A DNA stretch of 64,000 nt from positions 2,666,001 to 2,730,000 of the forward strand of contig NC_087381.1 in the NCBI RefSeq assembly GCF_963675165.1, given 5' to 3'. This DNA is from Halichondria panicea. Its lineage: Eukaryota > Porifera > Demospongiae > Suberitida > Halichondriidae. The position numbers and the translations under genes were made by a program. Below, piece after piece: positions 1 through 12,299 of this stretch; the first letter of the stretch is position 1; each line of letters opens with the position of its first letter. The notes under the pieces are model-generated. The model had not been told where the DNA came from and did no database searches. It saw nothing but the letters and a program-made list of their open reading frames with translations.

Positions 1-545
1 ACTGGGAACTTGCTGAGCAACTTTTCTGACTTTCCGAGAGCTATGGTTTGTTAACGGGAACCCTGAAAAATAACATATTCAGTGCAGGTCTAGACATGCA
101 TGCAGATATCATACAGCCAGTATTTGATATAATTATACTCAAGTTTACAATTCTGAGGTTACTTTAATCGACTGGAACTTGCTGAGCAAGAACTAGCTGA
201 GAAACTTTTCAGACTTTCCGAGAGCAGTGCTTCGTAAACGGAAACCCAGAAAGTATATTTAGTGCTGGTTTTAGACCAGCAGGTATCAACCAATACGTTG
301 ATACACTCTTCTCGGGTTAATTTAATCGACTGGGAACTTACTGAGCAACTTTTTAGACTTTCCAAGAGCATGCAGTGATTCGTAAACGGAACTTGACCCT
401 GACAATGTTCAGTATACTGTTCTTAGACAAGCATGTATCAACTAATACCTATAATTATAATTATACCAAGTTTACAATTCTGAGGTTACTTTAATTGACT
501 AGAACTTATTGACTTTCCAAGAGCAGTGATTCGTAAACAGAAACC
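1..545 (-). repeat. Left tandem array of the foldback, about four units
   Basis: Units share the core gactttccgagagc followed by a variant of cgtaaacggaaaccc, with cores near 28, 212, 354 and 511. They are the reverse complement of the units at 4680-6140. The array is probably cut by the window start. Confidence 0.75.
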
Positions 546-1249
546 CTGAAAATTAATTTTGGAAACACCCCTTAATAATAAAATTATAAGGTAAATTCTA
601 TACCAGGATCCAACACAGTATAATGATACACAAACAGTCTACAGCTATACAATATAGATGTAGGTATATGGATAAGCAGGACGATATCATGAAGTAGGCA
701 GATGATGCTGCAATACTAGAGATTGAAGAAGATATGAGAGTGAGCGAGGAATACTCATAATGTGCTGAATCAGAGGTATACAGGCATATATAGTTACAAC
801 ATAAACTGTCGATGTGTACAATGTGTTAATTACGTAATGGTTATGCAATGTTTACTACGTTTATAGTTTTAGTTTTGTGGTAATACGTGCCAGGCCAGTT
901 TTCTTAAAATAATCGTCCCCATATTGGAAGGCAAGCATATCCCTACCAACGATCGGAGCGCCCCAATGATAAAGGCTTACTACCATACACATATACCGTG
1001 ACAATCTGTCAGTGGGTGAAATTGAAACCCATTAACCAACCAGAAAGAAAAGCGCATGTGTTACGTACAGAAGAAAAAGGATGCCATCGAAGGGAGATTA
1101 AAAAGAAATTCGAGCATTAGAGGTGCAAAAATAATTATATCAATAGTTCCTGACTCAACCAGAAAATCAAATTAAAGGAAGATTTGAGAAAACCATGCTT
1201 TAAAAATTACGTCCAGTGCAATCCTTAGCGTCAAGTTCTAATGAGCATG

Positions 1250-3335
1250 ATAGACTATCCTGCATGTAGACATTATAATTTAGGTACAATTGCAAGTGGA
1301 TAATGTCTTGCGCATTGATGTCTTTTCGGAGTATCTTATTTTGCACAAAGCAACAAAGCAATCAGCAGTTGCGTCTCCAGATTTTTTTTGCTGATTTTCA
1401 ATTTTTGTTGATTTTGGATTTCTGGTTCGGCTTGAGTGTGAAAGACGTTCTGAGTTGTGTATGTCACTATGACGCTGAAAGTGAAAATTATTCGAAGCAG
1501 TGCTATATAATTATACTGAGACATCTCAATCCCAGCTAGGGCAAGGTAACTGCATGCATAAATTGTTTTATGCTGTAATAATTAACAATGTGCATTCTAT
1601 ATATATAATTATATAGATCTGCTATAACTGCGAGGTCAGTTGGTATCTGTACACATTTTAATTTAGGAACCAATAGATTCTGTGAGGTCAGTTGGTATCT
1701 GTACACATTGATGGTGTCCTGCATGCATGTGTCCTATGAGCATTATTTATAGAAGAATAGAGTTTGATAATGTCTTCGTTCTTAATGTAATCTGCTGAAG
1801 ATGTCATGATCAGGTCATTTATGCATATTATATGGGAACATGCAGATAAAAAATTTCAGTAGTTTTAAGCATCTAATAGTGTCATACAATTTGTCTCACT
1901 TTTTTCAAAACTCAGCTAGTGTATTTAAATAATTATATAGGGCTTACTCTTTCAAACTGGAAAAGCTCTGTTACCTGTACTGTGTGTATGCATGTGAATA
2001 GCATTACACACTATTGGTGAACTGATAATTATATGAAAATTATGGCTGAGTGCATGTTATACATGTATACCCATGGCTATAACTATGCCATGGTATTATG
2101 TGAGATACCGTATATACGTATTGTGCTAGAAATAATATAGTTACTATATCATTAATATAGCACTATACGTTAACGGCAAGAGTATAAATAATATAAGAAG
2201 AGAAGAGTGTCGAACTATACCAATACCTCTCTATACACAAAACTGTGCACAAAGTAACGTGATATCCTGTCAATTGCGCAAGCTTGCGCACACATTACGC
2301 AACGCACAGAATTTGTTAGCAGTGAGTAAAGAGTGGAAGTGAAGAGGATCAACCCGACTATTGTCTCTATTTATGATTTTTGTGAAAAGATCGTCTTCTA
2401 TCAGTGTGCAGTGAGCAGCTCTGAACGTTGAACGGAAACGAATATAGCTAGAATCAGATGTCATTGTACATGCACCCCTAAAAACGTCACGGTTAACATT
2501 TTCTAGGAGATTACTAGTAAGTTTACAGTATACTTCATCACGTGCGCGAGTCATATTACTTTGTGTATGATGCCGCTGAGTAAAAATTGTAATGGACAAA
2601 CACATAACATTATAGGCAGATTGTTAACACTAGCTATAGTTCTGGTAAGTTCTTATGCATGCAGTTCACGATACATCTGTTACAAGGGCATAGGTATAGT
2701 GGATTTAGAGAACAGCTTCTTGGGGTTGGCTGCTAGAATTTTTGCTATAGGTTTGTGTCATAATCAATTTTAGGATCAGGGATTGGTTTTGTAATTGCAG
2801 TTCCTCTAGTTTGCATAGCTTGATAGTAGTGTATATTTCCTTAATCCATGCAAGTTTTTAATGTTATGTCTTATTCCTTGGTGAACCACTTAAGGACGCT
2901 GTTGTGGCCGTTGCATGTCTGTATATACAATAGCTGATGTTGTCTGTTTTTAGTTCTATATGAATAGGCAGTTTTAACATAATTATTGGGAGGGTTAGGG
3001 AGATGATTGGGTGGAAGTACTGCTGAAGTTATAATTATAGCTTGAATTGTAAAAAAAAGGTTACTTGTGGATCAAATAGGCGGATTATAACTATATAGTT
3101 GGCTGTGAGAGAGAATAAAACTAAGAAGTGGTCGTCGGAGTATAGTTATATATGGTTGATCCACTATACCGGCCTCTCTTGGTGTATCTGTTAAAATATA
3201 TAAATCTAGAATATTGCCCTATATATGTGTGAGGGAGGCTATCAGTTGGATAATTAAGTTTCAACGACACAACATTATTTTAACAGCCCCCCCGGCCATA
3301 TTAATTAAAGCCTGTCTGGTATGTACGTTGTATTA
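1250..3335. other. Spacer of the first foldback, no recognised gene
   Basis: This stretch lies between the two inverted arms and is not repeated elsewhere in the window. It has a direct repeat of about 25 bp (gaggtcagttggtatctgta at 1632 and 1684). A 111-codon minus-strand ORF (2270-2605) contains a stretch of mixed composition (LLENVNRDVFRGACTM) that could be a captured exon, but I recognise no domain and see no clear splice sites. No transposase motif is visible. Confidence 0.4.
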
Positions 3336-4679
3336 TTATCTTGCTTTGTATGTCTACAGGATAGTCCATGCATAATGCTTATTATGAACTTGATGCTATA
3401 ATTATATAAGGATTGCTTGGATGGTTTATTCTCAAATCTTCCTTTGATTTTCTGGTTGAGTCGAGAACTATTGATATAATTATTTTTGCACCTCATCTTC
3501 GCTAATGCCAGAACACTTTATGGAATCTCTTTCTTTGACAGACTTTTCGTCAATGGTTGAAACACCTGTGGCTTGGTGTATTTAATTATAATTATGGTGT
3601 AAAAAAATTATTGACATAATTATTCATTTTACATACTGACAGATTAATTGTCACGGTATGGTCACGGTACGGCCACGACAGTAGTAAGTCTTTTTTATTG
3701 AGGCGCTCCAATCTTTGGTAGAGATATAATTATGCTTGCCTTCTATAAAATGTAAGCAACATAAATTACTGTGTCAGGAAGTGCTTTGGATGCACCAGAA
3801 TCACCTGCGGGGGGCTTCAGCCTCACCCCCATTTTCCTATCGCCTATATAATTATATAGGCCGGCCTTGCATGCATTATACAGCTATATATAGGACATAT
3901 AATTATATCTAGAGACGATGGTGTACAATCTACAAGCTTAACTATAGCGATTATCATCTACTTGCAATGTAGTTTATGTTGTAACTATATACGCCTGTAT
4001 TTATCCAGTGAGAGTTTCCTCACTCTCTCTCATAACTGTCTTTCAATCGCAGCATCATCACTGCCTACTTCATTGTCACTGCTCGTCCATATACCTATTG
4101 TATATAGGACTGGTGTAGACTACGTATATATACACTGCCAGGACTGAGGATTGTTTGTGTATACTGTTTTGCATGGATCCTGGTATAGAATTTAGTCTAC
4201 ACCCATGACACACACTATATTATATCAAATTATCAAGACAATACACAGTAATACATCTATTCAAGCAAAACCTATAGTAATTAGCTGCTGACAACACACT
4301 ATATATAGATGCATGCATGGTCATGCAACAAACCAGGTACATACCAGTCTATCAGCCCAGCAAAATGAAATTATATAGTATAGAGTCTATGTATAGTCCT
4401 ATACACTTTGATTCAATCTCTATAGCCAGAACTCAATATAGTTTCTCATGATTGAATCTTCTGTCACGAACTTACTCAAAAGGCTATCTTTGCACTGAGC
4501 CGTGAATAATAATCTTGCATTTAGTGAAATATTGTAATCAACATTTGAATTACTGCCCATGGAACGTCAAGAGTCGTTCTATAGTTGAGTAAAGTAACAA
4601 TAACTGAAGGTATGGATGGACTGACTGCCTGCATTGCTTGTCCGAGAAATGCTTTTTATGAATTACAGTTGAATCACTA

Positions 4680-6145
4680 CTCATGGAAAGTCTGAAAAGT
4701 TGCTCCAGGATCGAAGTTCCATGCAGTCGATTAAAGTATAGCCTCATGCAGAATTGTAAACTTAGGTATATCAACATAATTATTGGCTGATACCTGCTTG
4801 TCTATATAGGACCAGCACTGAATATATTTTCTGGGTTTCCGTTTACGAATCACTGCTCTCGGAAAGTCAGAAAAGTTTCTCAGCAAGTTCCCAGTCGATT
4901 AAAGTAACCTCAGAAGAGTGTATCAACGTATTGGCTGCTACCTGCTTGTCTAAGACCAGCACTAAATATATTTTCTAGGTTTCCGTTTACGAAGCACAGC
5001 TCTCGGAAAGTCAGAAAAGTTGCTTAGCAAGTTCCAGTCGATTAAAGTAACCTCAGAATTGTAAACTTGAGTATATATCAACATACTGGCTGATATCTGC
5101 ATGCATGTCTATAGACCAGCACTGAATATGTTATTTTTCTGGATTCCTGTTAACGAACCACTGCTCTCGGAAAGTCAGAAAAGTTGCTTAGCAAGTTCCA
5201 GTCGATTAAAGTAACCTCAGAATTGTAAACTTGAGTATATATCAACATACTGGCTGATATCTGCATGCATGTCTATAGACCAGCACTGAATATGTTATTT
5301 TTCTGGATTCCCGTTAACGAATCACTGCTCTCGGAAAGTCAGAAAAGTTGCTCAGCAAGTTCCAGTCGATTAATTAAAGTAACCTCAGAATTGTAAACTT
5401 GAGTATATATCAACATACTGGCTGATATCTGCATGCATGTCTATAGACCAGCACTGAATATGTTATTTTTCAGGGTTCCCGTTAACGAACCACTGCTCTC
5501 GGAAAGTCAGAAAAGTTGCTCAGCAAGTTCCAGTCGATTAAAATAACCTCAGAAGAGTATATATCAACATACTAGCTGGTATCTGCATGCATGTCTAGAC
5601 CAGCACTGAATATATTATTTTTCAGGGTTCCCGTTAACGAACCACTGTTCTCGGAAAGTCAGAAAAGTTGTTCAGCAAGTTCCAGTCGATTGAAGTAACC
5701 TCAGAATTGTAAACTTGAGTATATATCAACATACTGGCTGATATCTGCATGCATGTCTAGACCAGCACTGCCAATATATTATTTTTCTGGGTTCCCGTTA
5801 ACGAACCACTGCTCTCGGAAAGTCAGAAATGTTGCTCAGCAAGTTCCAGTCGATTAAAGTAACCTCAGAATTGTAAACTTGAGTATATATCAACATATTG
5901 GCTGATATCTGCATGCATGTCTAGACCAGCACTGAATATGTTATTTTTCTGGGTTCCCGTACGAACCACTGCTCTCGGAAAGTCAGAAAAGTTGCTCAGC
6001 AAGTTCCAGTCGATTAAAGTAACTTGAGTATATCAACATAACTTATTGGCTGATATACTAATTGCTTGTGTATAGACCAGGATTGAACATAATTATTCCA
6101 GTTCCCATTCTATAATCATGGCTCTCAGAAAGTCAGAAAAGTGGC
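4680..6145 (+). repeat. Right tandem array of the foldback, about nine units of ~146-171 bp
   Basis: Each unit carries ctctcggaaagtcagaaaag, then cagcaagttccagtcgatta, then tgatatctgcatgcatgtct. Cores recur near 4684, 4860, 5005, 5170, 5335, 5506, 5656, 5818 and 5979, with a decayed copy near 6125. Middle units are very similar and edge units diverge, as expected from unequal exchange. The array is in opposite orientation to the one at 1-545. Confidence 0.85.
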
Positions 6146-6160
6146 TCGGCGTGTTTCAGT

Positions 6161-6200
6161 ATAGAGCCAAATAACCTCTGCAGAGGTTATTTGGCTCTAT
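6161..6200. repeat. Perfect 40-bp palindrome
   Basis: The first half, atagagccaaataacctctg, is followed immediately by its exact reverse complement with no spacer. It sits just beyond the last unit of the foldback array. Without a loop it could form a cruciform. Its role is unknown. Confidence 0.9.
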
Positions 6201-6630
6201 GGACAATAAATTGGGGAGTATAAGTAGGAGTTAGGTGACTGGCTGAATTAAAAATGATAATGTTAAATTCATACTAAATCTAGCTCAGTGTACAGACAAA
6301 ATTAATTCAGTCATTGTGCATGTAGCTAGCTAGAGTCTACTGCAGACATGTGCTAGTAGCTAGCTATTATATCAAGTCTATACTGCAGACAATGGAGAGT
6401 CTACTTAAAACTAGGCTGGCCAGCTTTCTACTTACTTACATAGACTAGTAGAGTGATCAGGCAAGAGGATATCTCTGTGCAAAATCAAAGGTTAACCTTG
6501 GAATGCATTGCCCTGCTACGCCCACTCATTTACTCTTCACTTCCTCTTTTTCCGATTTCTGGCTTTCTGGTCCTACATGCGCATACAAGGTATACCAGGC
6601 CGCCTTGTTCAAGCGGCCTGGAATCGAGGC
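6201..6630. other. Intergenic, with a short repeat end shared with 19.1 kb
   Basis: No gene is seen. Positions about 6577-6634 (gcgcatacaaggtataccag through ggcctggaatcgaggcta) recur almost exactly at 19050-19109. The right end matches the ATCGAGGCTA terminus of the inverted-repeat family described elsewhere in the window. No matching left terminus or target duplication was found, so this is a truncated or related element. Confidence 0.45.
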
Positions 6631-7870
6631 TAACTCTAATTGTACTGTTACGAGTGTAGTAAAGTGGAGGAATTCATTCTCTAGATATTATTATACTTAA
6701 TTGAGTCTGAGTGTCTCTATTGCACAATAAGCGTGCACATACCAGACATTATGTTTACCTTAAGTCACGTACACTGATCAACTTTCATGCATGAGATTAA
6801 CCCAGACAATATTCTTACAAGAGCAACTTTGCGTGAAGTCAACTCTCAATTCATAGGATTAACTCCAGAATATCAACTCAATGCTGTTAGCCTGTTACAA
6901 AACTGATGAAAAAATAAACACACTAAAAAAATAGAGATTACATGCATGCATGTAGTCTGCTTGATAGCTGATAAATATGCACACTGTCAGAGAGTTGTGC
7001 CTAAAAGTCTCCTCCTTCATATGGCGCAGAGATGTAGCATGCAGCTCACTGCCTCCTCTTTCTGGTACGTTAGGGTGAGACTTTCTTTAACCTGGAATGT
7101 CTGAAAGAAAATTCTGGACTACAGTATACTATAAGAGAAGCACATGATTTTATAGCAGAGGAGGTATACGACAGCCATCCCTCAACATGCTGATTATACT
7201 CATAAGTTCTTCTAATAAATTTAAGCATACGTATATTGCGTTAAGGATTGGGCAAAAAATTTGGCCTGGGAACAATCGAGGTTCTCCAAGTAAAACACAT
7301 TATCTATAACGTTCTACTGCAACCCACATATTAAACTATAACTATAGAATAGTCTACCTAGAAGTGATCATCGCTATGGTTTCCAGTTACCAACTGATGG
7401 AGGAATTAATATTCATTCTATAATTATTATGATAATTGAATTCCTCCAATTAATTATTCAGGTGGTAAAGTAAAAACACAGCACTACTGTTATACTATAG
7501 CTAGACTATTATAGTTATGTGGGTTATGGTTTGTCACCAGTTTAATTAATTGGAGGAATTCATTCTAGAGTTCACTACACTGGTATTGATTGCAGCCCAC
7601 ACATGCAGCTAGTTGGTCATGCATGACTATTGCGGTAAAATAGATGGGTCTTAAGTTGACTTGCATTTCAACACTTGCTCGGAATGTCAAAACACTAGCT
7701 AATGGATGGTACTATGACTACCTTCATGCATGCATGCACTCCTGATGGTACTCATGAATATTGTGTTTACTGCCTCGGTTAGCTTAGATAGGTCACACTC
7801 ACAGAGTTTAGGTAACAACAATCGATTATTCACAAAGTGATCGTTCCGACACACATGCTATTTAGTATAC
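6630..7870. repeat. Dispersed repeat block shared with 50240-51960, possibly LTR-derived
   Basis: Three or more segments match 50.2-52.0 kb in the same order and orientation: the agtggaggaattcattct segment, the acaatcgaggttctccaagt segment (7268 and 51341), and the gcctcggttagcttagata plus cacactcacagag segment (7773 and 51854). In both places a Ty1/copia coding relic on the minus strand lies to the right, where a 3' LTR would follow the coding region. That context suggests LTR or 3' untranslated sequence of one copia family. No clear TG...CA ends were fixed. Confidence 0.5.
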
Positions 7871-8147
7871 CGTTTTTGTTCTAATTACAGAACCAAAATA
7901 ATGGGTCTACATTTTGCATCTTGAACAACAAAAGAATTATTATTGAGAATTGCATGGTTCTTAGAATAGGGTGGAGCTAACAAAAAGAAAGAAGTATTCA
8001 ATTACAGTAATCAGATTGCCTCGAATATAGCCGTATTTATAATAGTAAGTACGATCAAAGTTCATATACGTTTGATGCTCACAAGTAATACATGTACGTA
8101 TAGTTGCATTGTCAAGTGTTAATGTCCTTTCCACATTCCTCCTTAAT

Positions 8148-8405
8148 TTAATTGATAATGTGATCTATCACTCCAGATCGATCGCGGAGCTTGCAAAAAG
8201 CTTCTTGAATAAGACCTTTGGTCAGAATATCAGCAAGCATTTCAGTAGTTGAACAGTACTCTAGTTCAATTGTTCTGTGACTGACATGTTCTCGAATGAA
8301 TTGATATTTTGTGTCAACATAATTATGCTCATGAAGTTGGGGATATAGGTTGATCCACTTGGGGATTCTTGACAATGCAATGGTCGATTGCATGGTTGTC
8401 TTCAT
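8148..8405 (-). pseudogene. Ty1/copia pol C-terminal fragment (RNase H tail)
   Basis: The 85-codon frame contains VDTKYQFIREHV and, after about ten residues, TTEMLADILTKGL, the standard C-terminus of copia-type polyproteins, where RNase H ends in an H(I/V)D.KYHFIREHV and ADI.TK pattern. It ends at a normal stop. Only this tail is present: upstream RT and integrase are absent to the right, so the copy is truncated. The block 6630-7870 on its 3' side may be its LTR. It is not functional. Confidence 0.8.
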
Positions 8406-8429
8406 AAAGTAGCACCGGTGCTTATTAAT

Positions 8430-8860
8430 TGTTAATTAATGAGATGACAGACAGGCTAATTCATGCATATTCATACATCATGATCTACTTGACTATAGTG
8501 TGTAAAAGATCGGGTCTTATTTATACTTGCATTTCAGATTTACTTAAACTAGGGTGACACAAGGTGTCATGGGGCGAGCGTGTTAGCAGTACAGTGAGGT
8601 GTTTTGATGCATGTTGTTAGACCCTGTTTGAACTTAGCCTGACTTCTTTCTCTTCAGCTGTTTCTTGGGCTCTTGCTTGTCTCTCTCGATCCCTCCTTAT
8701 TCGAAGTCTTTCTTGTTTGTGTTCGGTCAAGATTAGCAACTTTTTCTTATAGGAATTGGTAAGGACCGCGTGTGTAAAAACCAGCTATCAGGCCGTACGA
8801 ACGTACCATTACATACATACATACATACACAAGTGCAAAACACATTTTGTGAAAAACAAA
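8430..8860. other. Intergenic, copia-associated repeat, no gene
   Basis: The segment around 8460-8520 (catgatctacttgactatag ... gtaaaagatcgggt) recurs at 49945-49995, so it belongs to the same dispersed family as the neighbouring copia relic. Near 8810 there is a short (CATA)n run. No reading frame stands out. Confidence 0.4.
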
Positions 8861-9336
8861 CAACTTTAACAGTTGGGTCCAGCACTATTCTCGTTACACC
8901 TCTTTCTTTATTTGAAATGCTCGATCACCTATTTGACCATCAACTTGCATGTGTTTCTACATAAGAATGACGCATTTGAATGAGGCTTTTTCAAATTAAC
9001 TGTTACAGCACCGAAACACTAGGTGTAAAATTAGAGACTCTACAGATGAGCCCTGCTCACCTAAAACTCGAAGTAGTGCTGGACCCAACTGTTAAAGATC
9101 GTGCCCCACCCTCAACTAGTTGGAGCATGCAAGACTATACCAACCCACAATCTTGTTTTCGAACTTTTTGTTACTTCAGTGCACATGCTCTTCCAACCCT
9201 ACTCTTCCCCATTTTTTCACAAAATGTTTTTTGCACTTGTTTGTAACATTTTTTCACTGCATGCATGCGTTATTTTATATAATTATAGCCCTGGGAAACC
9301 ACGTACAATATTTTAAGTAATTACGTTTTGTGTCTA

Positions 9337-9542
9337 CCTTAAGGTGACATATTTTCGCGTGTATTAATTTCTGCTATTTCTGCGAATGGAGTAAAATCGC
9401 AAAAATTAGTACTCGCAAATAATTGGCCGCCCTCTTGTTTAATGTATCCAGATCGACATTCGCAAACAATTATACCAGCAAAATGTACAAAACTGTAAAA
9501 ACGCAAACAAATCTATACCTGTGAAAATATGTCACCTTAAGG
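9337..9542. mobile_element. 206-bp MITE, Tc1/mariner-like (TA duplication)
   Basis: The ends are inverted copies of CCTTAAGGTGACATATTTTC, the right end differing slightly by a gtgaaaatatgtcaccttaagg form. It is flanked by TA on both sides (9335-9336 and 9543-9544). The opposite foldback arm reads tgtctattctaatgggcg in reverse complement with a single TA, which is the exact empty site. It has no coding capacity. A TA duplication is typical of Tc1/mariner, so transposition by a related transposase is inferred. Confidence 0.88.
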
Positions 9543-10228
9543 TATTCTAATGGGCGTTCCTTTTAGGGTTACCCATCTTGTTCACATCCTTTTGAGCGGC
9601 TCATCCAATATGCAACCCTACTTCTCACCATACAAATGTTTTTTACACTTGTTGGTATCTACACTTTTTTATTCACAGGTACCATTTATCTATGGTGCTA
9701 GCTAAATCAAATATCTTCAGTAGGTGGCAATATCCACCTTTACTATAATAAAAAAGAGCTAGATCTAGCTAACTGTACTGAATTTTTATTTGCACTGTTG
9801 CAGTTTGTGTCTGTTATGATAATTTTCATGAAGTTTTTTGGTCTTATGCATGCAATAATTTATTATCACAAGCACGGTAGTGCTAATAGTATAGGGTTGG
9901 GTCGAAAACAGCAAAAAGGCCCCCTCTGGATCTCACCCAAGACACAAGACAAAGTTATTTTGTGTTTATATGTCTGTTGCCCATATCATTTGGACATTTG
10001 AGTGAAATATGAACTGAATTGAACATTGTACAAAAAAGTTATAAGAACTAAAAAAACAACAACTTTTCTTCATCTTCCTCTCAGGTTCTTCCGCGAGATA
10101 ATCTAGAGAACTGTAGCTCCACTGCACAAACTAGACACATATTAGTGTCCTCTGTCGCCTTGGGTACGTCCCGAACTAATCGTTTTCCCTCGAAGTTAAC
10201 AGTGCTAGGGTGTATGATATGGCTTCTT

Positions 10229-10385
10229 TACTAGGTGCAGAGGTCAGTTCGCCATTGTTTCCTACTGAGCATGCTCAGACATAGCATGGCCACACCCCTC
10301 TTATCTTAGCAACCAATTGAGGTCTATAGCAACAGTAGTGTTTTGCACTGTCGATTCTTACCGCTCCAGTTAATGCTCGCAAGGA
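10229..10385. repeat. Dispersed ~155-bp repeat in the foldback loop, inverted copy at 60190-60352
   Basis: The segment with tgagcatgctca, then ggccacacccctcttatctta and gcaacagtagtgttttgcac, appears in reverse complement at 60190-60352 with few differences. Each copy contains the 12-bp palindrome TGAGCATGCTCA. Its origin is unknown; it may be part of the foldback family's loop. Confidence 0.7.
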
Positions 10386-10531
10386 AGCTCTTCATTGCAT
10401 TCTGAGCGCGCCTGCTCTGAGCTAGCTTGTGATAATAAATTATTGCATGCATACAGATCAAAAAACTTCATGAAAATTATCATAACAGACACAAACTGCA
10501 ACAGTGCAAATAAAAATTCAGTACAGTTAGC

Positions 10532-11620
10532 TAGCCTCGATCCCAGGCCGAGTTTTCGCTTTTATAACGGTTAGGCGAACAACTGGGCCTGGTACTAGTT
10601 GTCTGCGCATGCGTCAAATTTTCATTGTATATTTGTGGTCGGCAAAAATATTTAATAAATCAATAATAGAAATTTGTACACAGAAAATGCACAGAGTGAG
10701 TACACAAAAGATGCACATAGGGAGCTGCTTCACAAAGGCCTGGGGAGTTGCCAGTTGTGCTGCAGCACAATTACAGTGACCCAGGGCAACTTCAGGATGA
10801 TTGAATGCCTTCAAATTACGTTTCAAAAAGATTTAGCAGACTGCTGGACTTCTCTGATTCTAGGCCCCAACTCGTAACTCATTGCTTGAGAAAACGTAGA
10901 TTCTCTTGATGTCTCTGAGCTACCCAGCAACGCTCGAATCAGCAGGTCATACTCCAGTCCTGTGTCTGTAAGTATAGGACAATATTAAAAGAAACCAAAG
11001 ACGGTTAAACCCTTACCTCAAACTGTCCAGTCTCGTCCGTTAGTATAGCCAAGAGGAGCACTGTTGGGATAGCTGGATATTAGCCATTGCTCCTGTACAG
11101 AGAAGTAGACATTTTAAATACGTGTAGATCTATACATATTAAATTTCTCGGTTATAGTGTCATTGTCGACGAGTTGATGATGGCAGCACCAAGTTCTCTA
11201 GCTCACACTCTTCACTTGATCCACCATATTAATGATGAAACTATAGTCTACCTACCGGTAGATCTTGCCAAACATGAACAAAACTTGATAGCATAGCCAT
11301 AGGGCCCACACAAAAATATCTGACCTTAACAAGCTTGACAAAGCTTTATACCTCTTCCCTTGTTGTTCAGTCTTCAGAATAAGCTTCAGAGAAGAGAGAA
11401 GCTTCAGCTAAGAGCCATTCCAATCGATTCCAATAATGATAAAACGGGAACTGACTTCTAGTACACGATAGTACACGAATATAAATGTCACGAAAGTGAA
11501 CGAGAATATCCATTCGTCAGAATCTGACGAACGATTGACGCATGCGCAGACAACTAGTACCAGGCCCAGTTGTTCGCCTAACCGTTATAAAAGCGAAAAC
11601 TCGGCCTGGGATCGAGGCTA
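10532..11620. mobile_element. 1,089-bp MULE-like inverted-repeat element, copy 1
   Basis: The ends are TAGCCTCGATCCCAGGCCG and its reverse complement, within terminal inverted repeats of roughly 80-85 bp that run to the gcgcatgcgtca segment. It is flanked by a perfect 10-bp duplication, tacagttagc (10522-10531 and 11621-11630). The other foldback arm at about 9755-9790 carries this sequence once, so it is the empty site. The interior has no transposase motif. It contains a non-repetitive stretch (10740-11080) with a possible splice donor (tctgtaagtata near 10965) that could be captured host sequence. A duplication of 9-11 bp fits the Mutator superfamily. A second copy is at 23052-24163, inverted internally. 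Confidence 0.88.
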
Positions 11621-12299
11621 TACAGTTAGCTAGATCTAGCTCTTTTTTATCATAGTAAAGGTGGATTGCCACCTACTGAAGATATTTGGTACCATAGATA
11701 AATGGTACCTGTGAAGAAAAAAGTGTAGATACAAACAAGTATAAAAAACATTTGTATGGTGAGAAGTAGGGTTGCATGTTGGATGAGCCGCTCAAAAGGA
11801 TGTGAACAAGATGGGTAACCCTAAAAGGAACGCCCATTAGAATAGACACAAAAAGTAATTACTTACATGGTTTCCCAGGACTATATATAAAATAACGCAT
11901 GCATGCAGTGAAAAAATTTTACAAACAAGTGCAAAAAACATTTTGTGAAAAAATGGGGAAGAGTAGGGTTGGAAGAGCAGCATGTGCACTGAAGTAACAA
12001 AAAGTTCGAAAACAAGATTGTGGGTTGGTATAGTCTTGCACTACTTCAAGTTTTGGATGGGCAGGGCTCATCTGTATAGAGTCTCAAATTTAATTAATTT
12101 TACACCTAGTGTTTCGGTGCTGTAACAGTTAATTTGAAAAAGCCTCATTCAAATGCGTCATTCTTATGTAGAAACACATGCAAGTTGATGGTCAAATAGG
12201 TGATCGAGCGTCTCAAATAAAGAAAGAGGTGTAACGAGAAGTAGTGTTGGACCCAACTGTTAAAGACCGTGCCCCACCCTCAACAAGTTGGAGCATGCA

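Larger units (their letters stand above)
1..6145. repeat. Large imperfect foldback (inverted-repeat) element with tandem-repeat ends
   Basis: Sequence seen directly: the left end holds about four tandem units on one strand and the right end about nine related units on the other. Inside these, 600-790 matches 3960-4200 in reverse complement, 900-1030 matches 3630-3750, and 1080-1200 matches 3340-3510, so the arms pair in nested order around a spacer of about 2.1 kb. Many indels show that the arms are old. Foldback transposons are known for long inverted repeats made of tandem subunits, and I infer this is one. The true left end may lie before the window, so no target duplication can be read. 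Confidence 0.75.
8865..12290. repeat. Second foldback element, arms ~1 kb, with two nested insertions
   Basis: The left arm, 8865-9873, is the reverse complement of 10423-10531 joined to 11631-12275. The loop is about 9874-10422. The left arm is interrupted at 9337-9542 and the right arm at 10532-11620 by later elements. Each insertion is missing from the opposite arm, so the original sites can be read. A single-arm relative occurs at 57722-58545 and a short piece at 50815-50985. Arm similarity is high, with scattered substitutions and small indels. Confidence 0.88.

Noticed and set aside
2065-2097. Small hairpin around ccatggctata / tatgccatgg
   Set aside because: Arms are short and imperfect; expected by chance in such AT-rich sequence.
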